Notes: generated from the letters alone by a model not told the origin. Shown: positions 8,176 to 17,082, numbered from the stretch's first letter. The stretch is 64,000 nucleotides of DNA from Ancylobacter defluvii (GCF_018390605.1 NZ_JAHBGD010000024.1:372001-436000); one strand, 5' to 3'. Translations and numbers: made by a program.

Positions 8176-9915
8176 ATGCCGGCGAGGTTTCCCCTGCTGC
8201 AGGGCTTTGCGGGCTACAAGGTGCAATGGCTGGGGCGCGATGCCATGGCCGGCCTCGCCATTGCCGCCGTGGCCATTCCAAGCGCCATCGCCTATCCCGC
8301 CATTGCCGGCCTGCCGCCGGAAGTGGGCGTCTATGCCTCGATCTTCCCGCTGATCGGCTACGCGCTGCTCGGCCCCTCCCACCGCCTCGTCGTCGGGCCC
8401 GACGCCGCCACCATGACGGTGCTCGCCGCCGTCCTGGCCGGCCTCGTCGCGCAAAACCCGACGCTGGACCGGGTGGGCATCGCGGCGCTGCTGGCGCTGA
8501 TCGTCGGTGGCATGTGCTTCCTTGCCAGCGCCCTGCGGCTGGGCGCGGTCGCCGCCTTCCTGTCGCGGCCGATACTCATCGGCTTCATCGGCGGCATCGC
8601 CATCTCCATCATGGTCGGCCAGATCAGCCGCCTCACCGGGCTGAAGGTCTCGTCAGACGGCCTCGTCGAACCGCTGGTCGACCTGGCGCATCAGTGGCAC
8701 GACATCCACTGGCCGACATTGGCGCTCGGCCTCGGCCTGCTGGCGCTGACCCTGCTGCTGCAACGGCTGAAATCGCCGGTACCGGGTCCGCTGGTGGTGG
8801 TAGTGCTCGGCATCGCCGCCTCCGCCCTGTTCGATTTCGAAGGGCACGGAATCAAGGTGGTCGGCCCGCTGCCGCAGGCGCTGCCCTCGCTGGCGCTACC
8901 CTCCGCCTCCGGCCTGCCGCTGCAGAACCTGCTGCTGGGCGCGGGTGCGCTGTGGCTGGTGAGCTTCAGCTCAGGCCTCGTCGCCGCCCGCAGTTTCGGC
9001 GCCCGCGAGGGGTTTTCCGTCGATGCCAATCGCGAGCTCATCGGCCTCGGCGGCGCCAACATCGCCGCCGGGCTGTTCAGCGGCTTTCCGGTGACGGTCT
9101 CGGATTCGCGCACCGCCATCAATCTGTCGGTCGGCGGGCGCAGCCAGATGGCCGGTCTGGTCGCGGCACTGGCGCTGGCCATCGTGATGCTGTTCCTCAA
9201 CGATGCCCTGCGGCTGCTGCCGGCGCCGGCGCTGGGCGCGATCCTGGTCGCCGCCTCGCTCGGCCTGCTCGATCCGGCCAGCCTCCGGGAATTGTGGCGG
9301 ATCAGCCGCATGGAGTTCGGCTTCGCGCTGATCGGCATGTGGGGGGCGATCAGCCTCGGCGTGCTCAACGGCGTCATCGTCGCGGTGGCCGCCACGCTGC
9401 TCTATGTGCTGCTCAAGGAAATGCGCCCGCATGACGCGCTGCTCGGGCGGCTCCCCGGCCGCCCCGGTTTCTACAAGCTGCATCGCTTCAAGGAGGCCCG
9501 GCCGGTGCCGGGGCTCACCGTGTGCCTGATCCAGGGCAGCCTGCTGTTCTTCAATGTCGATTATGTTCGCGGCCGGCTGCAGGAGATGATGGACGCCCTG
9601 CCGCCCGATGCGCGCTGGTTCCTGCTCGATGCCAGCGCGGTGGTGCAGATCGACAGCACCGCGGCGGCGATGCTCGACGAGGTGCGCACGGTGCTCGCCG
9701 CGCGCGGCGTCGCCTTCGGCATCGCGGAACTGCATACGGATCCGATGAAGCTGCTGGAACGGGCCGGCGTCATCGACCGGATCGGCAGCGACATGATGTT
9801 CGACGATCTCGAGGAAGCGGGCGCCCTGTTCAGCCTCAGGGGATCCGCTGCGAGACCGGCCAAAGACGGCCCCGGCAAACCCGGGGCACACATCGACCCC
9901 CTACAGCACGGGTAG
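8176..9915 (+). CDS. SulP-family anion permease with C-terminal STAS domain
   Basis: 579 aa from the ATG at 8176, which has GAGGG 4-5 nt upstream and starts just before the conserved N-terminal transport region; upstream in-frame ATGs at 8119 and 8155 are less likely. The SLC26/SulP signature is clear: AVAIPSAIAYPAIAGLPPEV, then GPDAATMTVLAA, and many hydrophobic helices to about residue 410. The cytoplasmic STAS domain (about 440-555) contains the LLDASAVVQIDSTAAAMLDE loop. Substrates in the family are sulfate, bicarbonate and dicarboxylates, and the sequence does not decide between them. No sulfate-assimilation or carbonic anhydrase gene is adjacent. Confidence 0.9.
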   Translation: MPARFPLLQGFAGYKVQWLGRDAMAGLAIAAVAIPSAIAYPAIAGLPPEVGVYASIFPLIGYALLGPSHRLVVGPDAATMTVLAAVLAGLVAQNPTLDRVGIAALLALIVGGMCFLASALRLGAVAAFLSRPILIGFIGGIAISIMVGQISRLTGLKVSSDGLVEPLVDLAHQWHDIHWPTLALGLGLLALTLLLQRLKSPVPGPLVVVVLGIAASALFDFEGHGIKVVGPLPQALPSLALPSASGLPLQNLLLGAGALWLVSFSSGLVAARSFGAREGFSVDANRELIGLGGANIAAGLFSGFPVTVSDSRTAINLSVGGRSQMAGLVAALALAIVMLFLNDALRLLPAPALGAILVAASLGLLDPASLRELWRISRMEFGFALIGMWGAISLGVLNGVIVAVAATLLYVLLKEMRPHDALLGRLPGRPGFYKLHRFKEARPVPGLTVCLIQGSLLFFNVDYVRGRLQEMMDALPPDARWFLLDASAVVQIDSTAAAMLDEVRTVLAARGVAFGIAELHTDPMKLLERAGVIDRIGSDMMFDDLEEAGALFSLRGSAARPAKDGPGKPGAHIDPLQHG

Positions 9916-10103
9916 CCGGCCAATACCTTACGCAACGGCCTTATGCTACCTTGGCGAGGTGCCTGCCGTGAGAGCATGCCAAGAATGTTGGTCGATCGCA
10001 GGTGCCTCCGCACCGGTTGCGGCCGGCCTGCATCACCGGGAAACACGGTGCGGACTGAGCGCGCCGGGCCGGCCGCATTCGAACTTCCAGGGAGGAACGT
10101 GTC

Positions 10104-10913
10104 ATGGATACCGTCATCGAAAGGCCAGCCGAAGCATCGGACAAGATGTCCCGCAAGACCTATGAGCGGGAGCTCAGCAATCTGCATGCCGAGCTGGTGA
10201 AAATGCAGGAATGGGCCAAGGCGACCGGTGCCAAGGTCTGCGTACTGTTCGAAGGCCGCGACGGCGCCGGCAAGGGCGGCGTCATCAAGGCGATGACCGA
10301 ACGCGTCAGCCCGCGTGTGTTCCGCGTGGTCGCGCTGCCGCCGCCGAGCGACCGCGAGAAATCGCAAATGTACGCCCAGCGCTACCTGCCGCATTTGCCC
10401 GCAGGCGGCGAGGTCGTGATCTTCGACCGGAGCTGGTACAATCGCGCCGGCGTCGAACGCGTGATGGGCTTCTGCACCAACAAGCAGGCCCGCAAGTTCC
10501 TCGAGACCATAGGCGGCGTCGAGAAGGCGATCATCGATTCCGGCGTGATCCTCATCAAATACTGGCTGGAGGTCAGCCCGGAGGAACAGACCCGCCGCAT
10601 CGAGCAGCGCATCAGCGACCCGCGCAAGATCTGGAAGCTGTCGCCGATGGACCTCAAATCCTACAATCGCTGGTACGATTATTCACGGGCGCGCGACGAG
10701 ATGTTCGCCATGTCGGACACCGAATGGGCGCCGTGGTTCGTGATCCAGTCCGACGACAAGAAGCGCACCCGGCTCAACATCATCAGCCATCTGCTGTCGC
10801 AGGTGCCTTACGAGGCAGTGGAACGCGAACCGATCAAGCTGCCCAAGCGCCAGAAGCCGAAGGGCTACACCGAGGCCGCCTATGCCCGCCACCGGGTGCC
10901 GGAGGTCTTCTGA
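10104..10913 (+). CDS. ppk2: Polyphosphate kinase 2 (PPK2)
   Basis: 269 aa. It transfers phosphate between polyphosphate and nucleotides (commonly polyP-driven GDP/ADP phosphorylation). The Walker A motif is FEGRDGAGKGGVIKAMTE (about residues 49-66) and Walker B is VIFDRSWYNRAGVERVMGF. The lid region RRIEQRISDPRKIWKLSPMD is intact. GGAGG lies 6-10 nt before the ATG. The length and the single PPK2 domain match the class I one-domain enzymes. It stands alone with about 190 nt of non-coding sequence upstream. A 17-bp tandem repeat begins inside its last codons (see repeat at 10906). Confidence 0.93.
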   Translation: MDTVIERPAEASDKMSRKTYERELSNLHAELVKMQEWAKATGAKVCVLFEGRDGAGKGGVIKAMTERVSPRVFRVVALPPPSDREKSQMYAQRYLPHLPAGGEVVIFDRSWYNRAGVERVMGFCTNKQARKFLETIGGVEKAIIDSGVILIKYWLEVSPEEQTRRIEQRISDPRKIWKLSPMDLKSYNRWYDYSRARDEMFAMSDTEWAPWFVIQSDDKKRTRLNIISHLLSQVPYEAVEREPIKLPKRQKPKGYTEAAYARHRVPEVF

Positions 10914-10948
10914 GGCCCGAGATCTTCTGAGGTCGGAAGTCTTCTGAG
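10906..10948. repeat. 17-bp tandem repeat over the ppk2 stop codon
   Basis: The decamer TCTTCTGAGG occurs at 10906-10915 and 10923-10932, and TCTTCTGAG at 10940-10948, an exact 17-bp spacing. The spacers (CCCGAGA, TCGGAAG) are related. The first copy contains the ppk2 TGA stop. It looks like a local duplication. Confidence 0.75.
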
Positions 10949-11077
10949 TCTCCCCGGAGCGACGAAGGCGCCGACGACCGGCGGTTCCGGCAACCGTCGG
11001 CCATGGCCGGCCACAGGGCGCCTTCCCGCGGCCGGCGGGATCATCGGCCAAGGGGGCGGATTAGCCGGATACCCAGT

Positions 11078-11112
11078 CGGTTGCCGATACGCCCGCACCG
11101 GTGCGGCAACCG
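11078..11112. other. Nested inverted repeat upstream of the oxalate decarboxylase gene
   Basis: CGGTTGCCG (11078-11086) is complementary to CGGCAACCG (11104-11112). The interval contains the perfect 14-bp palindrome CCGCACCGGTGCGG (11093-11106), which overlaps the right arm. It lies 85 nt upstream of the cupin start. It could be an operator or an mRNA structure; no regulator gene is adjacent. The rest of the 283-nt gap 10914-11196 shows no convincing gene. Confidence 0.45.
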
Positions 11113-11196
11113 ATGTCATTCGTCATGAAAAGACCCCGGCGACCGGCGGGGCCATGCTGTCTTCAACCTCGGAGATCCATCCGCAAGGAGAAGACG

Positions 11197-12444
11197 ATGG
11201 AAAACCTGTCCCGCCGCAGCCTGCTTGCCGCCGGAGCCGTCGGCGGTGCCGCGCTCGCCGCCGGCACCGCCCACGCCGCCAGCTTCGGCAACCCCGACCA
11301 GCCGCCGCAGGGCGCGATCAATTCGACCCCCGGCGCGCTGTCCAATCCTGGCCCGCGCAACCCGGCGCTGGAGGAGCAGCTGCCCTCTTTCCAGAACCAG
11401 CCGCCCACCGATGTCGGCAACATGCCGATGATGTGGTCGTCATTCAACATCATGCCGAAGCGCATTCAGGGCGGCGGCTGGGCGCGGCAGGCCACCGCCA
11501 CCGAATTCCCGGCGGCAAAGGAAGTGTCGGGCGTCAACATGCGCCTCGGGCCGGGCGGCATCCGCGAGATGCACTGGCACCTCGCCGGCGAATGGGCGCT
11601 GATGACCAACGGCCTGTGCCGCATCACCGTGCTCGATCCGGAAGGCCGCGCCTATGTGCGCGACGTCGGCGTCGGCGATATCTGGTTCTTCCCGGCCGGC
11701 TACCCGCATTCGTTGCAGGGCCTCGGCCCGGACGGCTGCGAATTCGTCATCGTGTTCGATGATGCCTATCAGTCGGAATACAACACGCTGCTTTTGACCG
11801 ACTGGTTCATCCACACCCCGCCCAAGGTGCTCGGCCAGAATTTCGGCGTGCCGGCGGAAACGTTCAAGAACATCCCGCTGCACGATCTGTGGATCTTCCA
11901 GGGCCAGGAGCCGCCGGCCCTCTCGGTCGATCAGGCTGCGGTCGCCTCCGGCGGTACCCCTCCGGATCCCTTCACCTTCTCGCTGACCGGCACCAGGCCG
12001 GTGATCGACGGCGCAGGCGGCACCATCCATCTTGCCGACAGCCGCAGCTTCAAGGTCTCCAAGACCGTCGCCGCGGCGATCGAGACCATCAAGCCCGGCG
12101 CGCTACGGCGCATGCACTGGCACCCCAACGCCGACGAATGGCAGTACTGGATCAAGGGCAAGGGCCGGATGACGGTGTTCAATGCCGGCCCGCGCGCGCA
12201 GACCATCGATTTCCAGGCCGGCGACCTCGGCGTGGTGCCCAAAAGCCAGGGCCACTACATCGAGAACACCGGCACCGAGGATGTTCAGGTCCTCGCGGTG
12301 TTCCGGGCGCCGGAGTATCAGGAGATCGACCTGTCGAACTGGCTCGCCCATGCTCCGCCGGAGCTGGTCGCCCAGCATCTCAACATCGATCCCTCCGTCA
12401 TCGCCCGCTTCCCCAAGGGTCAACCCGGCATCCAGCCGGGCTGA
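11197..12444 (+). CDS. oxdC: Tat-exported bicupin oxalate decarboxylase family protein
   Basis: 415 aa from the ATG at 11197, with AAGGAG 6 nt upstream. A twin-arginine signal opens the protein (SRRSLLAAGAVGG, with cleavage probable after AHA), so it is exported folded. There are two cupin domains with Mn-binding motifs REMHWHLAGEWALM and RRMHWHPNADEWQYW. The lid segment reads SEYNT where the Bacillus subtilis enzyme has SENST, so the catalytic lid glutamate is kept. That favours oxalate decarboxylase (oxalate to formate plus CO2) over oxalate oxidase (family knowledge). The symbol rests on family resemblance. crcB follows after 36 nt. In a methylotroph the product formate would be a usable C1 substrate (inference). 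Confidence 0.87.
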   Translation: MENLSRRSLLAAGAVGGAALAAGTAHAASFGNPDQPPQGAINSTPGALSNPGPRNPALEEQLPSFQNQPPTDVGNMPMMWSSFNIMPKRIQGGGWARQATATEFPAAKEVSGVNMRLGPGGIREMHWHLAGEWALMTNGLCRITVLDPEGRAYVRDVGVGDIWFFPAGYPHSLQGLGPDGCEFVIVFDDAYQSEYNTLLLTDWFIHTPPKVLGQNFGVPAETFKNIPLHDLWIFQGQEPPALSVDQAAVASGGTPPDPFTFSLTGTRPVIDGAGGTIHLADSRSFKVSKTVAAAIETIKPGALRRMHWHPNADEWQYWIKGKGRMTVFNAGPRAQTIDFQAGDLGVVPKSQGHYIENTGTEDVQVLAVFRAPEYQEIDLSNWLAHAPPELVAQHLNIDPSVIARFPKGQPGIQPG

Positions 12445-12480
12445 GCCGCCGGCACGCGACAGAAAAGCCAGGAGCAGACA

Positions 12481-12873
12481 ATGACGCCCCCATCTACCCT
12501 GCCCGCGCTTGCCGCCGTGTTTCTCGGCGGCGGGGCGGGATCGGTGATGCGCTATCTGGTGGGACGCTTCGGCACCACACTCACGGGGCCGAGCTTTCCC
12601 GCCGCAACACTCGCCATCAACGTGTCGGGCTCGCTGCTGATGGGCATTCTTGCCGGCTGGCTGATGGCCCACCCCCGAATCGGCCCGACGGTCGGTCTTC
12701 TGCTGACCACGGGGATGATGGGGGGCTACACCACCTATTCCACCTTCGCGCTCGACACCGCGATGCTGGTGAACCGGGGCTCGTCCAGCCTCGCCGCATT
12801 CTATGTCGCCGGCACCCTCGCCGGCGGGCTGGCCGGCGTGTTCGGCGGGCTCGGTCTCGCACGCCTCGCCTGA
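12481..12873 (+). CDS. crcB: CrcB/Fluc fluoride ion channel
   Basis: 130 aa with four hydrophobic helices. The hallmarks are FLGGGAGSVMRYLVGR at the N-terminus, the asparagine in LAINVSGSLLMG, and GMMGGYTTYSTFALDT (usual form GxxGGxTTFSTF), which forms the phenylalanine/threonine track of the dual-topology fluoride channel. It exports toxic fluoride passively across the inner membrane. It starts 36 nt after the oxalate decarboxylase stop with CAGGAG 6-7 nt upstream, so it is probably co-transcribed. No fluoride riboswitch fits in this short gap. Confidence 0.93.
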   Translation: MTPPSTLPALAAVFLGGGAGSVMRYLVGRFGTTLTGPSFPAATLAINVSGSLLMGILAGWLMAHPRIGPTVGLLLTTGMMGGYTTYSTFALDTAMLVNRGSSSLAAFYVAGTLAGGLAGVFGGLGLARLA

Positions 12874-12991
12874 TCGGCATCCACGGCTTTCTCTCTCCGC
12901 CGCCGGGCGCTACAAGGTCGGGCATCGACACCGACCTTGCAGCCTCCGCCACGCCGGTTCTCGGCGCGCGGCCGGCTTGTGGAGAAACACC

Positions 12992-14440
12992 GTGCTGAAA
13001 CTCAGGGATGCCAGCCTTCTGCGTCATGAATGCCTCATCGGCGGACGCTGGATCGACGCCGAAGACGCTATCGAAGTCCGCAATCCCGCCACCGGCGCGC
13101 TGGTCGGCACGGTGCCGAATCTCGGCGCCACGGAAGCCCGTGCCGCTATCGCAGCGGCGAACGCCGCCTGGCCGGAGTGGCGCGCCCGCACCGCCAAGGA
13201 GCGTGCCGCCGTGCTGCGCCGCTGGTTCGAGCTGATCATGGCCAACCAGGACGACCTCGGCGCCATCATGACCGCCGAGCAGGGCAAGCCGCTGGCCGAG
13301 GCCAAGGGCGAGATCGCCTATGCCGGCTCGTTCATCGAGTGGTTCGCCGAGGAGGGCAAGCGCGTCTATGGCGACGTCATCCCCGCCCCGGCGAAGGGCC
13401 AGCGCATTGTCGTCACCAAGGAGCCGATCGGCGTTTGCGCCGCCATCACCCCGTGGAATTTCCCGGCGGCGATGATCACCCGCAAGGCCGGCCCGGCGCT
13501 CGCCGCCGGCTGCACCATGGTGGTGAAGCCGGCCTCGCAGACCCCGCTCACCGCGCTGGCCCTCGCCGTGCTCGCCGAGCGGGCGGGCGTGCCGGCCGGC
13601 GTGCTGTCGGTCATCACCGGTTCCGCCCGCGCCATCGGCGCCGAGTTCACCTCCAACCCGACGGTGCGCAAGCTCACCTTCACCGGCTCCACCGAGGTCG
13701 GCCGGGTGCTGATGCAGCAGACCGCCGCCACCATCAAGAAAGTGTCGATGGAGCTCGGCGGCAACGCCCCCTTCATCGTCTTCGAGGACGCCGATCTCGA
13801 CGCCGCGGTGGAAGGTGCCATCCTCTCCAAGTACCGCAATGCCGGCCAGACCTGCGTCTGCGCCAACCGGCTCTATGTCCACGCCAAGGTCTATGACGCC
13901 TTTGCCGAGAAGCTGGTGAAGGCCGTTTCGGCGCTGAAGGTCGGCGACGGCACCTTTGAGGGCGTGCGCATCGGCCCGCTGATCGACGAGAAGGCGGTGG
14001 AGAAGGTGGAGGAGCACATCGCCGACGCGCTCGCCAAGGGTGCGCGGGTGATCCTCGGCGGCAAGCGCCACGCGCTCGGCCACACCTTCTTCGAGCCGAC
14101 CGTGCTCGCCGACGTCAAGCAGGAGATGGCGGTGTCGCGTGAGGAAACCTTCGGCCCGCTCGCGCCGCTCTACCGCTTCGAGACCGAGGACGAGGTGGTC
14201 GCGCTGGCCAATGATACCGAATTCGGCCTCGCCAGCTATTTCTACGCCCGCGACCTCGGCCGGGTGTGGCGGGTCGCCGAGCGACTCGAATACGGCATCG
14301 TCGGCGTCAATACCGGCCTCATCTCCAACGAGGTGGCGCCGTTCGGCGGCGTCAAGCAGTCCGGCCTCGGCCGCGAAGGCTCGCATTACGGCATCGAGGA
14401 CTATGTCGTGGTGAAGTACATCAACATGGCCGGCATCTGA
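12992..14440 (+). CDS. gabD: NAD(P)-dependent succinate-semialdehyde dehydrogenase
   Basis: 482 aa from a GTG at 12992, with GGAG 7 nt upstream; this gives exactly the length usual for GabD. It oxidises succinate semialdehyde to succinate in the GABA shunt. Aldehyde dehydrogenase features are all present: ITPWNFPAAMITRK, FTGSTEVGRVLM, the catalytic glutamate in MELGGNAPFIVFEDADLD, the catalytic cysteine in AGQTCVCANR, and EETFGPLAPLYRF. ECLIGGRW near the N-terminus and the C-terminal GREGSHYGIEDYVVVKY are typical of GabD. No gabT is nearby. A second, more divergent paralogue is at 27422. Confidence 0.93.
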   Translation: MLKLRDASLLRHECLIGGRWIDAEDAIEVRNPATGALVGTVPNLGATEARAAIAAANAAWPEWRARTAKERAAVLRRWFELIMANQDDLGAIMTAEQGKPLAEAKGEIAYAGSFIEWFAEEGKRVYGDVIPAPAKGQRIVVTKEPIGVCAAITPWNFPAAMITRKAGPALAAGCTMVVKPASQTPLTALALAVLAERAGVPAGVLSVITGSARAIGAEFTSNPTVRKLTFTGSTEVGRVLMQQTAATIKKVSMELGGNAPFIVFEDADLDAAVEGAILSKYRNAGQTCVCANRLYVHAKVYDAFAEKLVKAVSALKVGDGTFEGVRIGPLIDEKAVEKVEEHIADALAKGARVILGGKRHALGHTFFEPTVLADVKQEMAVSREETFGPLAPLYRFETEDEVVALANDTEFGLASYFYARDLGRVWRVAERLEYGIVGVNTGLISNEVAPFGGVKQSGLGREGSHYGIEDYVVVKYINMAGI

Positions 14441-14483
14441 GGGAGGGATCGCAAGCGCCTCGCGCCAAGAGCGCACCTTGCCC

Positions 14484-14509
14484 CCCCCTCTCCCATCGGG
14501 AAGAGGGGG
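14484..14509. repeat. Palindromic REP-like repeat / hairpin between convergent genes
   Basis: CCCCCTCT (14484-14491) pairs with AGAGGGGG (14502-14509) around a CCCATCGGGA loop, followed by TTGAGGAAAGG. The motif matches the commoner form at 32492-32514. It is a widespread class of intergenic palindrome in GC-rich proteobacteria. It lies between gabD and the convergent ProC-like gene and could also act as a terminator, although there is no T tract. Confidence 0.6.
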
Positions 14510-14532
14510 TTGAGGAAAGGAGAGGTATCTCC

Positions 14533-15315
14533 TCAGTCCCTCGGCTTCGACGGTACGTGCCGCTCCACCGCGTCGAGGGCGGCGCTGATCTCATCGAACC
14601 AGCCATGCGCCGATAGATGACGGCGGGCGCATTCGTTCAGCCCGCCGGCCGTCTCGTGATGCGCCGGATCAATCGGCTCGCCTTTGCGCGCGGCGTCGAG
14701 GCCCAGCGCGCCGAGCCCGGCATAGAGCGAGCGCATGTAGAGCGCCGCCGTCGGCCCGGCGATCCCGCGCGATTCCAGCCAGCCGATCACCGTGTTCTGC
14801 ATCGCGTAAAAGGACGACATCATCCCGCTGGCATGGGCGATGGCGGTGAGTTCGCTCTCCTGCCCGGCGACGATCAGGTCGCCGAGCCCGCCGAACAGTT
14901 CCTCCACCACCGGATGGGCGGGGTAGACGGCGATCGGGCCTTGCCGGAAGCGGATCGGCGGCAGCGGCACCACCCGCACCACCTCCCGCGCCGGCGCGAC
15001 GAGGCGCTTCACCGCCTCGACCGACGCACCCGCCACGCAGTTCACCACCAACTGTTCCGGGCGAAAGGCGAGTTCCGCCGCTACTTCGGCAAGCTGCTTC
15101 GGCAGCACCGCGAGCACCACAACGTCGCTGCCCTCCACGACCTCCCGGTTGGAGGCGCATCGCCGCACATCCTCATGCGCGGCGGCGAGCCGTTGCGACA
15201 CCACCTCCGAACGCGGCGAGAGCAGGATATGGCAGCGTCCCGCGTGGGACTGCATGAGGCCGGTGACCACGGCCTCGGTGAGCGTACCGGTGCCGACAAA
15301 TCCAATGGTGAGCAT
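14533..15315 (-). CDS. ProC-like NAD(P)-binding reductase
   Basis: 260 aa from the ATG at 15315; the longer frame is discarded because it would overlap the Lrp gene. An N-terminal Rossmann fold (MLTIGFVGTGTLTEAVVTGL) is followed by DVVVLAVLPKQLAEVA, VVNCVAGASVEAVKRL and VRVVPLPPIRFRQGPIAVYP. This arrangement is that of pyrroline-5-carboxylate reductase family proteins. The C-terminal dimerisation half is divergent (TAALYMRSLYAGLG, ETAGGLNECARRHLS) and lacks the usual GSGPA segment. It may therefore reduce a different imine or act on another amino-acid intermediate. It lies 65 nt downstream of the Lrp gene on the same strand, suggesting an amino-acid catabolic role. The substrate is not determined. 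Confidence 0.75.
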   Translation of the reverse strand: MLTIGFVGTGTLTEAVVTGLMQSHAGRCHILLSPRSEVVSQRLAAAHEDVRRCASNREVVEGSDVVVLAVLPKQLAEVAAELAFRPEQLVVNCVAGASVEAVKRLVAPAREVVRVVPLPPIRFRQGPIAVYPAHPVVEELFGGLGDLIVAGQESELTAIAHASGMMSSFYAMQNTVIGWLESRGIAGPTAALYMRSLYAGLGALGLDAARKGEPIDPAHHETAGGLNECARRHLSAHGWFDEISAALDAVERHVPSKPRD

Positions 15316-15380
15316 GACGCGATCCACGTGGCGGAAAGAAACGCCGGTATAGGCCGTCACCACCGTGGCGCAACCCAGGC

Positions 15381-15836
15381 TCAGCGCCGGCGCGTCGCCA
15401 TCACGTTGCGGATCGAGAAGCTCGAATGGATGCGCAGCACGCCGGGCAGCGTCGAGAGGATCTCGGTGTGCACCCGCTCGAATTCGGCGGCGTTCTCCAC
15501 TTCCACCCGCAGCAGATAATCCGAGCCGCCGGTCATCAGGTAGCACTCGCGGATCTCGGGGTAGCGGCGCACCGCGGCCTCGAAGCGGGTGAGATAATCC
15601 TCGGTCTGTCGCTCCAGCGTGATGTTGACGATCACCGCCATGCCGGGGTCGCGCGCCGAATGGTCGACGATGGCGGTATAGCCGCGGATCACCCCGCTAT
15701 GCTCCATCAGCTTGATGCGCCGAAGGCAGCTCGACGGCGACAGCCCGACCTCCTCGGCGATCTTCGCCGTGCTCATGCGGGCGTCGAGGCGCAACAGCCG
15801 TAGGATGTTGCGGTCGATGGGGTCGAGGGCGGCCAT
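15381..15836 (-). CDS. Lrp/AsnC-family transcriptional regulator
   Basis: 151 aa. An N-terminal helix-turn-helix (IDRNILRLLRLDARMSTAKI, then AEEVGLSPSSCLRRIKLME) and a C-terminal RAM effector domain (GMAVIVNITLERQ, EIRECYLMTGGSDYLLRVEV) are seen. It is divergent from alanine racemase and dadA across a 127-nt AT-rich gap. In many alphaproteobacteria and Pseudomonas this arrangement is an alanine-responsive activator (DadR/Lrp-like) controlling D-alanine catabolism. That role here is inferred from context. Confidence 0.92.
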   Translation of the reverse strand: MAALDPIDRNILRLLRLDARMSTAKIAEEVGLSPSSCLRRIKLMEHSGVIRGYTAIVDHSARDPGMAVIVNITLERQTEDYLTRFEAAVRRYPEIRECYLMTGGSDYLLRVEVENAAEFERVHTEILSTLPGVLRIHSSFSIRNVMATRRR

Positions 15837-15963
15837 TGCGATTTCTTCGAATTATTGATCGTTTCATGCATAAAATACCAAATATCGAAATTTCCAAGCA
15901 CGAAATGACCGGCAATTGCGTGATTGTCGCGCTACGCTTCTTTATTCTCCAGAGAGGTGGCGC
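15837..15963. promoter_or_regulatory. Divergent lrp-alr control region
   Basis: The 127-nt gap is markedly AT-rich compared with its surroundings. It has several degenerate Lrp-like stretches (CGAATTATTGATCG near 15847, AAATATCGAAATTT near 15880). AGAGAGG precedes the alr ATG. It very probably contains both promoters and the Lrp sites. Exact boxes cannot be fixed by eye. Confidence 0.5.
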
Positions 15964-17082
15964 ATGTTCGCGGATATTGCAGAGCGGCCGGTCGTCGATG
16001 CCGCCTCGGGGGTGCTCACTATCGACCTTGCCGCGCTGGCAGCGAATTACCGTCTTCTCCAGGCCCGCCTCGCCCCGGCCCGCGCCGCCGGCGTGGTCAA
16101 GGCCGATGCCTATGGGCTCGGCGCCTCCCGCGTCGCTCCGGCGCTTTATGCCGCCGGTTGCCGCGACTTCTTCGTCGCCCATCTCGGCGAGGCGCTGACG
16201 CTGCGCCCGCTCTTGGCCAGCGATGCCCGCCTCTATGTGCTGAACGGCCTTCAGCCCGGCGCCGAGACCGCCTGTGCCGAGGCCGGCATCGTGCCGGTGC
16301 TCAATTCGCTCGAGCAGATCGACAATTGGACCGCGCAGGCCCGTGCGCGGCGCAGCACCTTGCCCGCCCTACTTCAGTTCGACAGCGGCATGTGCCGGCT
16401 CGGCCTGGAGCCGCAGGACGCCGAGGCCCTCGCCACCGAGCCGGCCCGGCTCAAGGGCATCGAGATCCTGCATGTGATGAGCCATCTTGCCTGCGCCGAC
16501 GAACCGGACAATGCGCAGAACGCCGAGCAGCTCGCCGCCTTCGACCGCCTCGCCGCCCTGTTCCCGGCCGCGACGCCCTGCTTCGCCAATTCCGGCGGCA
16601 GCTTCCTCGGCGCCAGCTATGCCGGCGCCCTCGCCCGCCCCGGCCTCGCGCTCTATGGCGGCGCGCCGTTCGACGGCCTGCCCAACCCGATGGCGCCGGT
16701 GGTGCGCCTCGACGTCCCGGTGATCCAGACCCGCATTGTGCCGGCCGGTTCGCGCATCGGCTATGGCGGCCGCTTCGTCGCTCCAACCGAGATGCGCCTC
16801 GCCACCATCGGCGCCGGCTATGCCGACGGCCTGCCGCGCCACCTCTCCGACCGTGGCGCCGCCTGGTTCGGCGACACCCGGCTGCCGATTATCGGGCGCG
16901 TATCGATGGACAGCATCATTCTCGATATCGGCGCGCTGCCGGCCGGCTCCTTGCATCTCGGCAGCCTGGTCGAGGTGATCGGGCCGCACCAGACGCTGGA
17001 AGACGTCGCCGAGGCGGCCGGCACCATCGCCTATGAGATCCTGACCCGTCTCGGCGCCCGCTACCACCGCATCTACCGCTGA
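15964..17082 (+). CDS. dadX: Alanine racemase (catabolic type)
   Basis: 372 aa from the ATG at 15964 with AGAGAGG upstream. It interconverts L- and D-alanine with PLP. The PLP lysine is in [11 protein letters not shown] and the second catalytic base, a tyrosine, is in [10 protein letters not shown] fold-type III barrel and C-terminal beta domain ([16 protein letters not shown]) are present. Position between an Lrp regulator and dadA argues for the catabolic enzyme that converts L-alanine to D-alanine for oxidation. It could equally supply D-alanine for peptidoglycan if no other alr exists, so alr is an alternative symbol. Confidence 0.9.
   Translation: MFADIAERPVVDAASGVLTIDLAALAANYRLLQARLAPARAAGVVKADAYGLGASRVAPALYAAGCRDFFVAHLGEALTLRPLLASDARLYVLNGLQPGAETACAEAGIVPVLNSLEQIDNWTAQARARRSTLPALLQFDSGMCRLGLEPQDAEALATEPARLKGIEILHVMSHLACADEPDNAQNAEQLAAFDRLAALFPAATPCFANSGGSFLGASYAGALARPGLALYGGAPFDGLPNPMAPVVRLDVPVIQTRIVPAGSRIGYGGRFVAPTEMRLATIGAGYADGLPRHLSDRGAAWFGDTRLPIIGRVSMDSIILDIGALPAGSLHLGSLVEVIGPHQTLEDVAEAAGTIAYEILTRLGARYHRIYR

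Noticed and set aside
12445..12480. Fluoride riboswitch before crcB
   Set aside because: The gap after the upstream stop is only 36 nt and shows no conserved pseudoknot sequence.
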